Assembly (NCBI GenBank): GCA_009780015.1
Contig: WRAW01000009.1
Location: 1-51,897, forward strand
Length of the DNA: 51,897 bases
Origin: Defluviitaleaceae bacterium
Lineage (GTDB): Bacteria > Bacillota > Clostridia > Lachnospirales > WRAA01
Direction of reading: 5' to 3'
The position numbers were made by a program, and so were the translations under genes. The notes below the pieces were generated by a model that saw only the letters and a program-made list of their open reading frames with translations, was not told the DNA's origin and ran no database searches. Below are positions 1-8,664 of the stretch, in pieces (the stretch's first letter is position 1; the number at the start of each line of letters is the position of its first letter).

Positions 1-2
1 AT

Positions 3-1742
3 CTTGCCTGTTCTCAATTTGATTTGGATAGAAGCAGTATTACTATTTGTGAAGTTGCCGATACCAAGTCTAACACCAATCTTGATAAAGTAGACATTCT
101 TGTATATGAAGACGAGGGCAAGAGCGGCTTCTACGCTGACAGACCTCTGTATAAAAAGATGTTGAAAGACATTGAGAGCAACAAAATAAAAGCGGTAATC
201 TGTTACAAGATTGACCGCATTTCTCGTCGAACTGTTGACTTGCTTAATCTTATTCAACAAATGGATCAACGCAATATCGCCTTTGTTTCCATCAGTGACA
301 AAGAGCTTGACACCAGCACCCGAACAGGCAAGATAATGATATCCATGCTTTCTGCCATTGCCGAGTTTGAGCGAGACATTATCGCTGAACGCATTACCGA
401 TAACATGTATGAGCTTGCCAAAGAAGGGCGTTGGCTTGGAGGCAAATGCCCTCTTGGGTATTACTCAAAAAAAGAAAGGCTCGAAGTGGGTGGCAAGAAA
501 ACTACAATCAACCATCTTGAGCCTGTACCAGAAGAACAACGTGCCGTTAGACGAATTTTTGAGATATTCTCACAAATCAGCTCCTTGACAGGCACAGCTG
601 CCCAAATCAATAAAGAAGGCTTCAAAACAAATAACAATAACGATTTCTCTAACATTGCCGTGAAGAATATCTTGCAAAATCCTGTCTATGCCATTGCAGA
701 TAAGGATATGCAGAGCTACTTCACTTCTTTTGATGTGCCTATATGGGCAGATGATGCCGCCTTTAACGGCGTAAATGGCATCATGGCATACAACAAAACC
801 GAACAGTACAAAGATATAGGCGCAGACTCAACCGCCCTAGACCCACAATATACACAGAGGTCGTTGCGCCGTGACATTAAGGAATGGATCGTTTCTGTAG
901 GCAAACATAAGGGCTTAATTACTGGAGTTGAATGGATCAAAACCCAAAGCATCATTGCGCAAATCGCCACCGACAAATCTGCAAGACCGAAAGAAGTTTC
1001 TAAAGCACTGCTGTCTGGGCTAGTTAGGTGCGTCGAGTGTGGCAGTCGCATGTTTGTGCGTGCAGAAAGTGGACGGTATAACCCAGATGGGTCTGTTCGG
1101 TTTGGCTACAGATGTGATGTGAAATATCGTAAAAAAGGTGGCTGCGAAAATTCGCCTAACATAAAGGGATACGAACTGGACAATTTCGTTATCGAGCAAA
1201 TATGCAACATGAGTACAGGTGAAAACGCTTTTTATGAAGAACTACTCAACACAAAAAGCACCCTTCAGTTAAAATCGAAAGAAGCAGCCGAAGAAGAACT
1301 TGCAATAAAAAAGCGCCTCGCCCAAATAGAGCAAGACATCCAAAGTCAAATATCAAACCTACGTACTGCACCGGAAGTCGTTAAGTTGTCCATATACGCA
1401 GACATCGAAGCCTTAACCAAAGAACAAGACGACAAACGAATTCGCCTTGATTCAATTTTGGAAGATGAACGAAACCAAGATAGCCAGATAGCTGATATTG
1501 AAAAAGCAAAGCAGACCATAATGGATTTTCCAAGGCTTGTTAATCTAGTTGACCACGCAGGCAAACTACAACTGCTTAAACGGATAATAGAGTGTATAAT
1601 CGTCAAAGGCGATATTGTACACATTTTCTTGAAAGGCACAGAAACAGACATAAATTTTCTGAAGGAACAAGAAAGGAGTGTTGTGCATCACACTGAGGCA
1701 GATAGCATTTGCAATAAGCATTGTAGCGTCAGTCGTTGCTGA
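3..1742 (+). CDS. Large serine recombinase, 5' end cut off by window edge
   Basis: Site-specific recombinase of the large serine family, which integrates and excises mobile elements through a 5'-phosphoserine link. The frame is open to the left edge, so the N-terminus and its catalytic serine lie outside the window; the TTG at 24 is only the first possible start codon, not a credible gene start. The rest of the resolvase domain is clear (YEDEGKSGFYADRP, KIDRISRRTVDLL, EFERDIIAERI). The recombinase domain follows, then a zinc ribbon (CVECGSRMF with later paired Cys, about residues 335-380) and a charged coiled-coil stretch before the C-terminus. The family is usually 500-600 aa, so little is missing. 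It is more A+T-rich than the genes to its right. Such genes commonly sit at one end of their element, so the junction with the chromosome is probably just downstream. Confidence 0.93.
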   Translation, partial: LACSQFDLDRSSITICEVADTKSNTNLDKVDILVYEDEGKSGFYADRPLYKKMLKDIESNKIKAVICYKIDRISRRTVDLLNLIQQMDQRNIAFVSISDKELDTSTRTGKIMISMLSAIAEFERDIIAERITDNMYELAKEGRWLGGKCPLGYYSKKERLEVGGKKTTINHLEPVPEEQRAVRRIFEIFSQISSLTGTAAQINKEGFKTNNNNDFSNIAVKNILQNPVYAIADKDMQSYFTSFDVPIWADDAAFNGVNGIMAYNKTEQYKDIGADSTALDPQYTQRSLRRDIKEWIVSVGKHKGLITGVEWIKTQSIIAQIATDKSARPKEVSKALLSGLVRCVECGSRMFVRAESGRYNPDGSVRFGYRCDVKYRKKGGCENSPNIKGYELDNFVIEQICNMSTGENAFYEELLNTKSTLQLKSKEAAEEELAIKKRLAQIEQDIQSQISNLRTAPEVVKLSIYADIEALTKEQDDKRIRLDSILEDERNQDSQIADIEKAKQTIMDFPRLVNLVDHAGKLQLLKRIIECIIVKGDIVHIFLKGTETDINFLKEQERSVVHHTEADSICNKHCSVSRC

Positions 1743-1806
1743 ACTGACTATCGACCTTGTTAAGAAGTTACGCAAGGAGAAACTCCGCCCCCGTAGCAAG
1801 GACTAG
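1681..1806 (+). CDS. Possible small membrane protein overlapping the recombinase end
   Basis: A 41-codon frame overlaps the recombinase 3' end in another frame. It would encode one hydrophobic segment (IAFAISIVASVVAELTIDLV) followed by a basic tail (KKLRKEKLRPRSKD), the layout of a small single-pass membrane protein. An AAAGGAG motif at 1672-1678 lies only two bases before the TTG at 1681, which is too close to be convincing; a CTG at 1693 is the other in-frame possibility. I do not recognise a family. The hydrophobic/basic pattern is the main argument for it, and it could be fortuitous. Confidence 0.35.
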   Translation: MCITLRQIAFAISIVASVVAELTIDLVKKLRKEKLRPRSKD

Positions 1807-1810
1807 CGGT

Positions 1811-1910
1811 GTTTCTCCAACTGAAACATTTGCGACGCCGGTCGCCCTCCGGGCGGCTCACGCACGGCTGACGGAGAGCCCTTGGAAGCTCTCCTTCAGT
1901 TTATTATACT
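1811..1910. terminator. Cluster of hairpins ending in a terminator-like stem
   Basis: Three stems follow the recombinase: GTTTC/GAAAC (1811-1827), CGCCC/GGGCG around a 3-base loop (1843-1855), and a 12-bp stem with one mismatch, CTGACGGAGAGC against GCTCTCCTTCAG (1868-1899), followed by TTTATTATACT. The last has the form of a weak intrinsic terminator for the recombinase. The end of the integrated element is probably close by. Confidence 0.55.
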
Positions 1911-1950
1911 GTAATTATACGCTATATATGCGCAATTGTCAACATTGGCT

Positions 1951-2112
1951 TTAAGGCTGACTTGCTTTAAGCTTCGCTATCTCTTGTTCAACAGAGTCAA
2001 TATCCTCCTTGCTGCACATTGCTCTGACAGCCGCTTCAGCTTCTCCAAGAGTCGAAGCACGCTTAATGCTGAACAGTACGGCTCTTAAAATTGCTTCCGT
2101 TTCTTTTGCCAC
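1951..2112 (-). CDS. Small protein of unknown function, 53 aa
   Basis: The frame starts with GTG at 2112 behind a strong ribosome-binding site (GGAGGTG, complement of 2120-2126) and ends in TAA. The product is short, charged and mostly helical (AILRAVLFSIKRASTLGEAE, then SVEQEIAKLKASQP), with a single Cys and no membrane segment. It lies 25 bases downstream of mgsA on the same strand, so it could be the last gene of that operon, or a gene at the end of the mobile element to its left. I do not recognise a characterised family. The strong RBS and clean start support real translation. Confidence 0.6.
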   Translation of the reverse strand: MAKETEAILRAVLFSIKRASTLGEAEAAVRAMCSKEDIDSVEQEIAKLKASQP

Positions 2113-2137
2113 AGCTTCTCACCTCCACAATAGTAAG

Positions 2138-2533
2138 TTACTTGACTATGTTACGCCAATCAAGGTCTCCTCGATCCATTGCCAGCAGCAGCATTTCGGC
2201 GGTGGCAAGGTTTGAGGCCAGCGGTATGTTGTGGATGTCGCACAGGCGCAGAAGGCTGTTGATGTCGGGCTCGTAGCTCTTGGGCTCCAGCGGGTCGCGC
2301 AGAAAGATCACCAAGTCTATGTCGTTGTGCGCGATGTGCGCTCCAAGCTGGTGTTCCCCGCCAAGCTGGCCGGCAAGATACTTTTGCACGGGAAGACTGG
2401 CCGCCTTTTCGACTATCTGTCCGGTTGTGCCGGTTGCGTACAAAGTATGCTTGTTCAGAATGTACCTATACGCAATGCATAAATTCTCCATAAGAATCTT
2501 CTTGTTGTCGTGGGCAATCAGGGCTATATTCAC
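2138..2533 (-). CDS. mgsA: Methylglyoxal synthase-like protein with altered active site
   Basis: Methylglyoxal synthase converts dihydroxyacetone phosphate to methylglyoxal and phosphate in the cytosol, a bypass of lower glycolysis. The 131-aa product has the family fold signatures: LIAHDNKK at the start, YATGTTG, then [11 protein letters not shown] and [20 protein letters not shown]. It starts with GTG at 2533, preceded by GAGGAG. Compared with the E. coli enzyme, the catalytic Asp71 (in GGDQQ) is Glu here (GGEHQ), and His98 (PHDPD) is Tyr (SYEPD), while Asp91 and Asp101 are kept. Both changes fall on residues implicated in catalysis, so activity is uncertain. It is the last gene of the PBP2-min-rodA series, its usual clostridial position, 13 bases after rodA. 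Confidence 0.9.
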   Translation of the reverse strand: MNIALIAHDNKKILMENLCIAYRYILNKHTLYATGTTGQIVEKAASLPVQKYLAGQLGGEHQLGAHIAHNDIDLVIFLRDPLEPKSYEPDINSLLRLCDIHNIPLASNLATAEMLLLAMDRGDLDWRNIVK

Positions 2534-2546
2534 GGCTTCATCTCCT

Positions 2547-3710
2547 CTACTCGAATGTCTCGAACATTGACTTGCTCTTGCTCATCTGCACATTTACAAC
2601 CAGCCCCACCGCGATCATGCTTGTCCACAGCGACGAGCCTCCGTAGCTTAGAAACGGGAACGGTACGCCGGTGTTGGGCAGCAATTCCGTAACGACCCCT
2701 ACATTTATGAATGACTGGAACGCCAGCTTCATCGCGACGCCTGTAGCGATAAGCCGCCCAAGCATATCGGGCGCGGTCGCCGCGACAAACATGCACTTTC
2801 CTACTATGAAGAGCATAACCAGCAGCACGCCCATTAAACCCAGGAATCCAAACTCTTCGCCGATCACCGATATTATGAAGTCGGTCTCAGCGGCCGGAAG
2901 ACGGGCGGCCTGGGTTATCGTGCCTTGGTGCAGCCCCTTTCCCATAAGCTGCCCCGACCCAATTGCGGCGATAGAGCGCTCTATTTGAAACCTTGCGTCA
3001 GTGTCGGCGGCTTCCGGGTTGAGAATCGTCTCGACACGCCCTATCTGGTATTCGTGGAAAATATGCGTGACCAGTATAGGGTCGTCGCTGGTAAAGTCGT
3101 TGGCCAGGAACACAAGCATGGGGGCAACCAGCACCATCGAAATTAATATATTTTTGCCGCCCACATTCCCCGCGAACAGCACGGCAAGCGTAATCAGCAG
3201 CAGCAACAGCGAAGCCGAAAGCGACGGCTGTATCATTACCAGCCCTACGGGAAGGGCTATCGAGGCGCCGAGAAACGCCAGCATCCGAAAGTTATTGATC
3301 CCCGCGCCGTGCTTGTCTATCATCTTCGCCAGGAATATTATCATGAGCACCTTTGCGAACTCCGACGGCTGCATACTTACACTGAAATCTCCAATACGGA
3401 TAATTATCCAGCGGAATATCGGCTCATCCGGCGTAATCAGGTATCCATAAAGAAGCGTAGCCGCAAGAAGCCCCACACACACGACATATATTGCCACATA
3501 AAATCTGGCGATAAAGTGATAGTCGATAAACGCCGCAAGGAAGAAGAATATTAGCCCCAGCGGTATAAGTATCATCTGCTGGTCAAACTGAGGCGACGGC
3601 ATTATGTTCGCGCGCGTTGCGCTGCCGATCATCATAAGGCCGAAGGCCATCAGCGCGACAATCGCAATCAGCAGCATATAATCGAATGACGACAATTGAC
3701 GCCGTATCAT
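2547..3710 (-). CDS. rodA: Rod-shape SEDS peptidoglycan polymerase RodA
   Basis: RodA polymerises lipid II into glycan strands during cell elongation, working with a class B PBP in the membrane. The 387-aa protein has about ten membrane segments and the SEDS signatures: [35 protein letters not shown], the catalytic-Asp region [18 protein letters not shown], and the C-terminal [17 protein letters not shown]. The length fits RodA/FtsW. It follows minE by 11 bases, with GGGGTGGTGAA before the ATG. Its cognate PBP2 is encoded four genes upstream in the same direction, which favours RodA over FtsW or SpoVE. Confidence 0.94.
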   Translation of the reverse strand: MIRRQLSSFDYMLLIAIVALMAFGLMMIGSATRANIMPSPQFDQQMILIPLGLIFFFLAAFIDYHFIARFYVAIYVVCVGLLAATLLYGYLITPDEPIFRWIIIRIGDFSVSMQPSEFAKVLMIIFLAKMIDKHGAGINNFRMLAFLGASIALPVGLVMIQPSLSASLLLLLITLAVLFAGNVGGKNILISMVLVAPMLVFLANDFTSDDPILVTHIFHEYQIGRVETILNPEAADTDARFQIERSIAAIGSGQLMGKGLHQGTITQAARLPAAETDFIISVIGEEFGFLGLMGVLLVMLFIVGKCMFVAATAPDMLGRLIATGVAMKLAFQSFINVGVVTELLPNTGVPFPFLSYGGSSLWTSMIAVGLVVNVQMSKSKSMFETFE

Positions 3711-3721
3711 TTCACCACCCC

Positions 3722-4000
3722 TTATGAGTGTCTATCGCGTTTAAGGCTTAAAATTGGGATGTTCGCAACCAGCATCGGCACGTTTACGCCGCCGTCGTTA
3801 GTGGCCTGGGATATCTGTATGTCCAGCTCGGCCTCGTCGATCTCCATGTAATTGGTTATTACCTTTATGATGTCGGTCTTGAGTATCTCCAGCAGTTGGG
3901 TGGACACGTTCGCGCGGTCGTGGATCAAGACCAGCTTGAGCCTGTCCTTCGCGACGTCCTTGGAGGAAGACTTCTTAGAAAACAGCTTGAAAATATCCAT
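3722..4000 (-). CDS. minE: Cell division topological specificity factor MinE
   Basis: MinE stimulates MinD ATPase and drives pole-to-pole Min oscillation. The 92-aa product has the short amphipathic N-terminus (MDIFKLFSKKSSSKDVAKDR), the MinD-contact helix/strand (LKLVLIHDRANVSTQLLEIL) and the C-terminal dimerisation part (KVITNYMEIDEAELDIQI). It lies 9 bases downstream of minD with AGGAGGG before its ATG. Having MinE rather than only DivIVA suggests an oscillating Min system, as in other clostridia. Confidence 0.94.
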   Translation of the reverse strand: MDIFKLFSKKSSSKDVAKDRLKLVLIHDRANVSTQLLEILKTDIIKVITNYMEIDEAELDIQISQATNDGGVNVPMLVANIPILSLKRDRHS

Positions 4001-4009
4001 GACACCCTC

Positions 4010-4804
4010 CTATTTCTTCTTGAACATCTTCATGATCGAGGATATAAAGCCCGATTGCTCCTCCAGGTCGATCATGGGAACGTCTTCGCCCATCAGCCGG
4101 CGGGTTATGTTGCGGAACGCCGCCCCCGCGCGGGATGTTTCGTCCAGCACGGCGGGCTCCCCCTTGTTGGAAGATACGACAATGCTCTCGTCGTCCGGCA
4201 CTATGCCAAGCACGTCTATAGCCAGGATGTCCGTGACATCGTCCAGGGTCATCATGTCGCCGCGCTTTACCATGTCAGGGCGGATGCGGTTGAGTATCAG
4301 CAGAGGATTTCTGAGCTCGGAGGCTTCCAGCAGGCCGATGATGCGGTCGGCGTCGCGCACGGCCGAGACTTCCGGCGTCGTCACGACTATCGCGCGGTCG
4401 GCGCCGGCTATTGCGTTCTTGAAGCCCTGCTCAATGCCCGCCGGGCAGTCTATTATAACGTAGTCGAAATCTTCCTTGAGCTGTTCGCAGAGCTTCTGCA
4501 TTTGCTCGGGACTGATGGCGTTCTTGTCCCTTGTCTGGGCCGCCGGAAGAAGGCACAGGTTTTCGTTGCGTTTATCCCTTATCAGCGCCTGCTTCAGACG
4601 GCAGTTTCCCTCTATGACATCTATTATATCGTATACTATGCGGTTCTCCAGCCCCATTATCACGTCAAGGTTGCGAAGCCCTATGTCCGCGTCTACCATT
4701 ACGACCCTCTTACCTTGTGCAGCAATACCCGTGCCAAGATTAGCGGAAGTGGTCGTCTTACCCACACCGCCCTTCCCGGATGTTATTACGATGATTTCAC
4801 TCAT
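4010..4804 (-). CDS. minD: Septum site-determining ATPase MinD
   Basis: MinD is the membrane-bound ATPase that recruits MinC and responds to MinE. The 264-aa protein opens with the deviant Walker A motif GKGGVGKTTTSANLG, followed by the switch regions VDADIGLRNLD and VIIDCPAGIEQGF. It ends in a basic amphipathic helix (SSIMKMFKKK), the usual membrane-targeting sequence. The start is supported by GGGAGG before the ATG. It lies between minC and minE, 66 bases after minC. Confidence 0.96.
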   Translation of the reverse strand: MSEIIVITSGKGGVGKTTTSANLGTGIAAQGKRVVMVDADIGLRNLDVIMGLENRIVYDIIDVIEGNCRLKQALIRDKRNENLCLLPAAQTRDKNAISPEQMQKLCEQLKEDFDYVIIDCPAGIEQGFKNAIAGADRAIVVTTPEVSAVRDADRIIGLLEASELRNPLLILNRIRPDMVKRGDMMTLDDVTDILAIDVLGIVPDDESIVVSSNKGEPAVLDETSRAGAAFRNITRRLMGEDVPMIDLEEQSGFISSIMKMFKKK

Positions 4805-4870
4805 TCAAAATCCTCCCGTAGACGTGGCCGACACGCCTGTTTCATGACAGTTGCTGTATATTGCAAAGAT

Positions 4871-5665
4871 TTAATCATCTACTAACGGTGCAATGTATAT
4901 CTGACCGTCACTGATAAACGCGTATTGCGGCGCGCCGCCCCATGTGTCCTTGGCGTCGTTGGGCATGTACGTAATCTTGTCGGCTATACGAAGCTGTGAC
5001 GGAGTCAGGCTAAGGGCGCAGATGAAGCATCTGTCGTTGCCCATACATCCCGCGTGTACAAGCCCCTTGAGGCTGCCCAGCACAATTACGTTGCCTTCGG
5101 CCAATATTTCCGCGCCGGGGTTTACGTCGCCCAAAACTACCACAGAACCCCGAAATCGTATGATTTGCCCCGAGCGCAGGCTGCCATGCTGGAACTTGGT
5201 ATTGTGTTCGGATATGTCAAACGGCTTATTGCCGCCTGCTTTCGGTGGAAGCTTGGCGCTCAGGTCGACAAGCGGGCCTACTATGGGGCGTTTTGCCTCG
5301 GGAGCTTTCACTTGATAACCCGCGGACGGACTGCTTTCCTGCCCGGAGGCTTGCTGGACGGCGTCCCCGGGGAAGGCAACGACGTTCGCGGCTTCCTCCG
5401 ACGGTTTCTTGGCGTCCTCGCGCAATATAAATGTTATGTCAAGGTTCGAGTTTTCGGCCAGTATGTCCAGAAGCTCATTCTCTTGCTCTTCCGTAAGTAT
5501 GCGCCCCACGAATGATATGGCCGAGCTGGCTCCGCCGAAGAATCGGCTGGCCTCTCCGACCTTGCTCAGAAGAACGCTTTTCAGTTGTTCAAAGTCGGCG
5601 TCGGGGTCAAGTATCACCAGGATCGCGTCCCGACCGCGTTTAAACATTACGATGTTCTTATTCAA
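4871..5665 (-). CDS. minC: Septum formation inhibitor MinC
   Basis: MinC blocks FtsZ assembly at the poles. The N-terminal domain starts NKNIVMFKRGRDAILVILDP. A linker follows, then the C-terminal beta-helix MinD-binding domain (RSGQIIRFRGSVVVLGDVNP, EGNVIVLGSLKGLVHAG). I placed the start at TTG 5665: GGAGG lies six bases upstream, and the resulting N-terminus (MNKNIVMFK) matches the usual MinC beginning. A longer frame to ATG 5704 adds 13 atypical residues and has a poorer RBS. The length becomes 264 aa. The central linker is rich in Ala, Pro and Glu, typical of a flexible hinge. Confidence 0.92.
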   Translation of the reverse strand: MNKNIVMFKRGRDAILVILDPDADFEQLKSVLLSKVGEASRFFGGASSAISFVGRILTEEQENELLDILAENSNLDITFILREDAKKPSEEAANVVAFPGDAVQQASGQESSPSAGYQVKAPEAKRPIVGPLVDLSAKLPPKAGGNKPFDISEHNTKFQHGSLRSGQIIRFRGSVVVLGDVNPGAEILAEGNVIVLGSLKGLVHAGCMGNDRCFICALSLTPSQLRIADKITYMPNDAKDTWGGAPQYAFISDGQIYIAPLVDD

Positions 5666-5784
5666 GGTCGTCCTCCAGTTTGACAGCAGGCTTTGCCCAC
5701 TCATTCATATACCAGACCTCTTCGGAAATTGCCGCAAAACCGGCATTGCCCAATTCCCGGAGAGGTTTATTATTAAATATTTGA

Positions 5785-8394
5785 TTACGGCGTTAAAGCC
5801 CGCATAACTGATTGTCTCTCCGGCTCGACTTCCATATCGAAGAAAGCGCCGATTACGTCGCGTCCAACCTGTGTTGCGGGTGAGCGCGTAGTGGAAGTGT
5901 CACTGAACGGAATAATTACGTAGACGGCGATCTGAGGGTTTTCAAACGGCGCGAAACCGCCAAAGCTGGTGTGGCTGGGACGGCCGGTTATTTGCTCGGC
6001 GGTTCCCGTTTTGCCGGCTACACGGATTGGGAAACCCTCGAAAATTTGAGTCGCGGTTCCGTGGCGGTGTTCTGTTACCATTATAAGCCCTTCATTTACG
6101 TGTTGGAATGTTTCGGGCGCGGCTGCGACTATTGCTTCGACGCTGGGTGGAAAGCGTCGCCTGACCTCGCCCCGGTGGTCTTCGATTCTGTTCATTAGAC
6201 GCATCTGCCGGCGTACGCCTTCGGAGGCGAACGTTGCGTAAACCTTAGCCATCGAAGCGGCAGTGTAGTTGTTTGCGCTTTGCCCGAACGCCGTGCGCGC
6301 GATATCGCCGTCAAACCAGCCGTACTGCAGGAAGTTTGCGTTCGGGTTTACGCGAAGCGTCATAAATTCCTTGAACTGCGGACTGCTGACAGCCAGCATG
6401 TCGCGCGGCAAAGTGTCGCGGTATTCATCAATCTCGACGCCGGAACGGTCGTTTAAGCCGAAGTCGCTCATGTACCTGATGAACGCCATTGTAGCCAGAT
6501 GCTGTCTCGCGTCCTGGGAATTTCCAAGCCTCCAGCCTATTTCTGAGAAAAAGTAGTTTATTGACGCCGCCATCGCCACGTTAACATCAACATATCCGAA
6601 GGTGTACTGAGACCAATTGCGCGAGTAGGGCCGCCCAGCCTTTGTAAACACAACGCCGTCGCGTATGAGCGAGTTCTTGGTAATTGCGCCGGTTTCGATG
6701 CCCAATATAGCCGTAATAGGCTTGAACGTTGAGCCCGGAGCGCGCGCTTCCATGAACGGCCGGTTGATCCAGGGCGACGAGTGCGTGTCGGCGTTCAGCC
6801 GTGCGATATATTCCGCGCTGCCGGGGCCGGACAGCCGGTTGTTGTCAAATGTGGGATATCCCACAGCCGCCAGCACGTCGCCGGTCGCCACTTCCACAAC
6901 AACAACAGAACCTGTGGACGGATCCAGCCCGGTCATCTGAGGCGTAATCACATTCGCGCGGAGCAGCGCCAAAATAGCTTGCTGCGGAGTAACGCGGCGA
7001 TCCAGCAGGTAGCTGGTAAAATTCTCCTCCACATCTATTATTCCCAATTCATACAGGGTCATAAGCATGTGGGTTGCGCCAAACTCAATATTTTCAACCG
7101 CTTCGGCAAACATTCTGCGAAGCTCGTTGATGTTTGGCTCAGTGTTATAAATGTTCCTGGTCGGAGTATCAACTCCGGTTCCAAGATGGTCTCCGTAAGT
7201 CTCCTCGTAAAGAACACGCCGGTACTGCTCCATCAGGAATTCCCTTATCGCGGTAACATGTTCACCGTCGTTGTCTTCGTCTATAATGGCCGTGACAGGG
7301 ATGTTGTTGCTGCGCACCATTGAACCGAAGAACATCTCGTGAGTAATAAAGTCCTCGGCTCCGGGAGCCGTCAGCTTGTTGATGATTGTTTCCGTGAGCA
7401 TGTCGCGCAAAATATAATAAGCCCGGGTTTGCAGCTCAAGATCAATAGTTGTAAACAGTCTGTCGCCGGGTACGGGCGGTACCGGGTCAAGATAGCGGAT
7501 TGGGCGGCCTACGGCGTTGACCTCGACCACTTGCTCTCCCCTTCGCCCGCGAAGGCTGGACTCGAAGCTGGCTTCCAGCCCCGCCATGCCGATACGGTCG
7601 TGCGGGCCGTAGCCCTGGTCGGCAAGAGCTTGAAGCTGCTCGGCATTAATGCGCCCAAGGTAGCCCACTATATTGCTGACATAACGACCGCCGGGATAGT
7701 ACCGTACAGAATCCACGTCAATAAATACCGACGGGAAGCGGTCGGAATTTTCGGATATCGCCACAACCGTGTCAAATGACACGTTTGTCGCAAACAGAAT
7801 CGGTTCGGTCTGACGGAAACGATTCATGAAGATCGCCGAGCGAAACGCAACGATGTCGCGCGCCTCCCGGTTAGACATTTCTTCCGGTATGTCGAAGAGG
7901 CTGCCCCGTAAGTGCGCCATAGCCGCCTCAGGCGTCGCGCCTTCCGATACGGTCATATCCTCTCTCCAGCGGTTCTCGCGGTTCATGTTCCCGCCAAGCA
8001 TAAACTGCATGGGCTCGTCTTCGGATTCCGGCACGTATATCGGGAATGCGTCGATATAGTTCTCCCCGCTGGCTCGCAGCAATGCCATCAACTCGACGGC
8101 TACATTGTTCATCGTCTCGTTGCTTCGTCCAATCGCGGCCGCCGGGTCAATCATTACTACGTACTCCGTGCGGTTGGCGGCCAGCGGCCGGCCAAACCTG
8201 TCATATATCGTCCCGCGAGGAGCATTGAGCTCTATCAATCTGCGCCCCGTAACATTCAACTCGTTAAGAAAGTGCGCGCCCTGTACAATTTGCAGTTCAA
8301 ACAGCCGCGCCGCAACCATGTAGAACATAACCAATATAAGCAGGGCCAGCAGCATCAGCCGGTTTGAAAATATCTTCAGAAAACCTCTAGGCAT
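5785..8394 (-). CDS. mrdA: Class B penicillin-binding protein 2 (elongation transpeptidase)
   Basis: A D,D-transpeptidase that crosslinks peptidoglycan during elongation, partner of RodA. One N-terminal membrane anchor (LMLLALLILVMFYMVAARLF) is followed by the pedestal domain (RGTIYDRFGRPLAANRTEYV). The transpeptidase motifs are complete: STFK in GSTFKPITAILG, SIN, and KTG in AGKTGTAEQ. ATG 8394 is preferred (RBS GGGAGG), trimming 15 residues from the longest frame and giving 869 aa. This is longer than usual: about 150 extra residues lie between the pedestal and the active-site serine. The mreBCD genes that often precede it in clostridia are absent, and its own promoter is visible at 8473-8501. 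Confidence 0.94.
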   Translation of the reverse strand: MPRGFLKIFSNRLMLLALLILVMFYMVAARLFELQIVQGAHFLNELNVTGRRLIELNAPRGTIYDRFGRPLAANRTEYVVMIDPAAAIGRSNETMNNVAVELMALLRASGENYIDAFPIYVPESEDEPMQFMLGGNMNRENRWREDMTVSEGATPEAAMAHLRGSLFDIPEEMSNREARDIVAFRSAIFMNRFRQTEPILFATNVSFDTVVAISENSDRFPSVFIDVDSVRYYPGGRYVSNIVGYLGRINAEQLQALADQGYGPHDRIGMAGLEASFESSLRGRRGEQVVEVNAVGRPIRYLDPVPPVPGDRLFTTIDLELQTRAYYILRDMLTETIINKLTAPGAEDFITHEMFFGSMVRSNNIPVTAIIDEDNDGEHVTAIREFLMEQYRRVLYEETYGDHLGTGVDTPTRNIYNTEPNINELRRMFAEAVENIEFGATHMLMTLYELGIIDVEENFTSYLLDRRVTPQQAILALLRANVITPQMTGLDPSTGSVVVVEVATGDVLAAVGYPTFDNNRLSGPGSAEYIARLNADTHSSPWINRPFMEARAPGSTFKPITAILGIETGAITKNSLIRDGVVFTKAGRPYSRNWSQYTFGYVDVNVAMAASINYFFSEIGWRLGNSQDARQHLATMAFIRYMSDFGLNDRSGVEIDEYRDTLPRDMLAVSSPQFKEFMTLRVNPNANFLQYGWFDGDIARTAFGQSANNYTAASMAKVYATFASEGVRRQMRLMNRIEDHRGEVRRRFPPSVEAIVAAAPETFQHVNEGLIMVTEHRHGTATQIFEGFPIRVAGKTGTAEQITGRPSHTSFGGFAPFENPQIAVYVIIPFSDTSTTRSPATQVGRDVIGAFFDMEVEPERQSVMRALTP

Positions 8395-8420
8395 TGTAAC
8401 CTCCCAGCCTAAACACACAA

Positions 8421-8437
8421 TGTAACAATTTCGTAAC
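8421..8437 (+). promoter_or_regulatory. WalR-like direct repeat in the PBP2 leader
   Basis: TGTAAC, five bases, then CGTAAC. This differs by one base from the WalR/YycF consensus (TGTWAH-N5-TGTWAH), the essential cell-wall response regulator of Firmicutes. It lies between the predicted PBP2 promoter and the gene. The match is suggestive only; no walR gene is in the window. Confidence 0.3.
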
Positions 8438-8472
8438 AATCAACCAAAGTTTGTGACAAGCCCACACAATAA

Positions 8473-8501
8473 ACTATAGCAAAATTTCTACTACAATGCA
8501 A
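8473..8501 (-). promoter_or_regulatory. Sigma-A type promoter for PBP2
   Basis: On the minus strand TTGCAT (8501-8496) and TATAGT (8478-8473) are separated by 17 bases. It lies just after the gyrA terminator and about 80 bases before the PBP2 start, so the PBP2-min-rodA-mgsA series probably begins here. Confidence 0.65.
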
Positions 8502-8529
8502 GCTTTTATTGCTTATTCACTTTATTAAA

Positions 8530-8557
8530 AGACCCTGCCGGGAAAGTACGATTTCCC
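8530..8557 (-). terminator. Intrinsic terminator after gyrA
   Basis: Outer stem AGACCCTG/CAGGGTCT with an inner GGGAAA/TTTCCC stem. On the minus strand it is followed by TTTTAATAAAG. It ends the gyr operon about 110 bases after the gyrA stop and before the PBP2 promoter. Confidence 0.85.
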
Positions 8558-8664
8558 TACAGGGTCTGATAAATTCATGCTTTCATGCTGTCTAAAACTT
8601 TCACAAAAGATAACTTTAGCAAAAAAACATTAATGGAAATTTTAAAAATTTAAGTTGTGAAGCG

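Noticed and set aside
24-26. TTG as the start of the serine recombinase
   Set aside because: The frame is open to the window edge, and the catalytic N-terminus is missing from the shorter product.
4871-5704. minC from ATG 5704
   Set aside because: A TTG at 5665 has a better ribosome-binding site and gives the normal MinC N-terminus.
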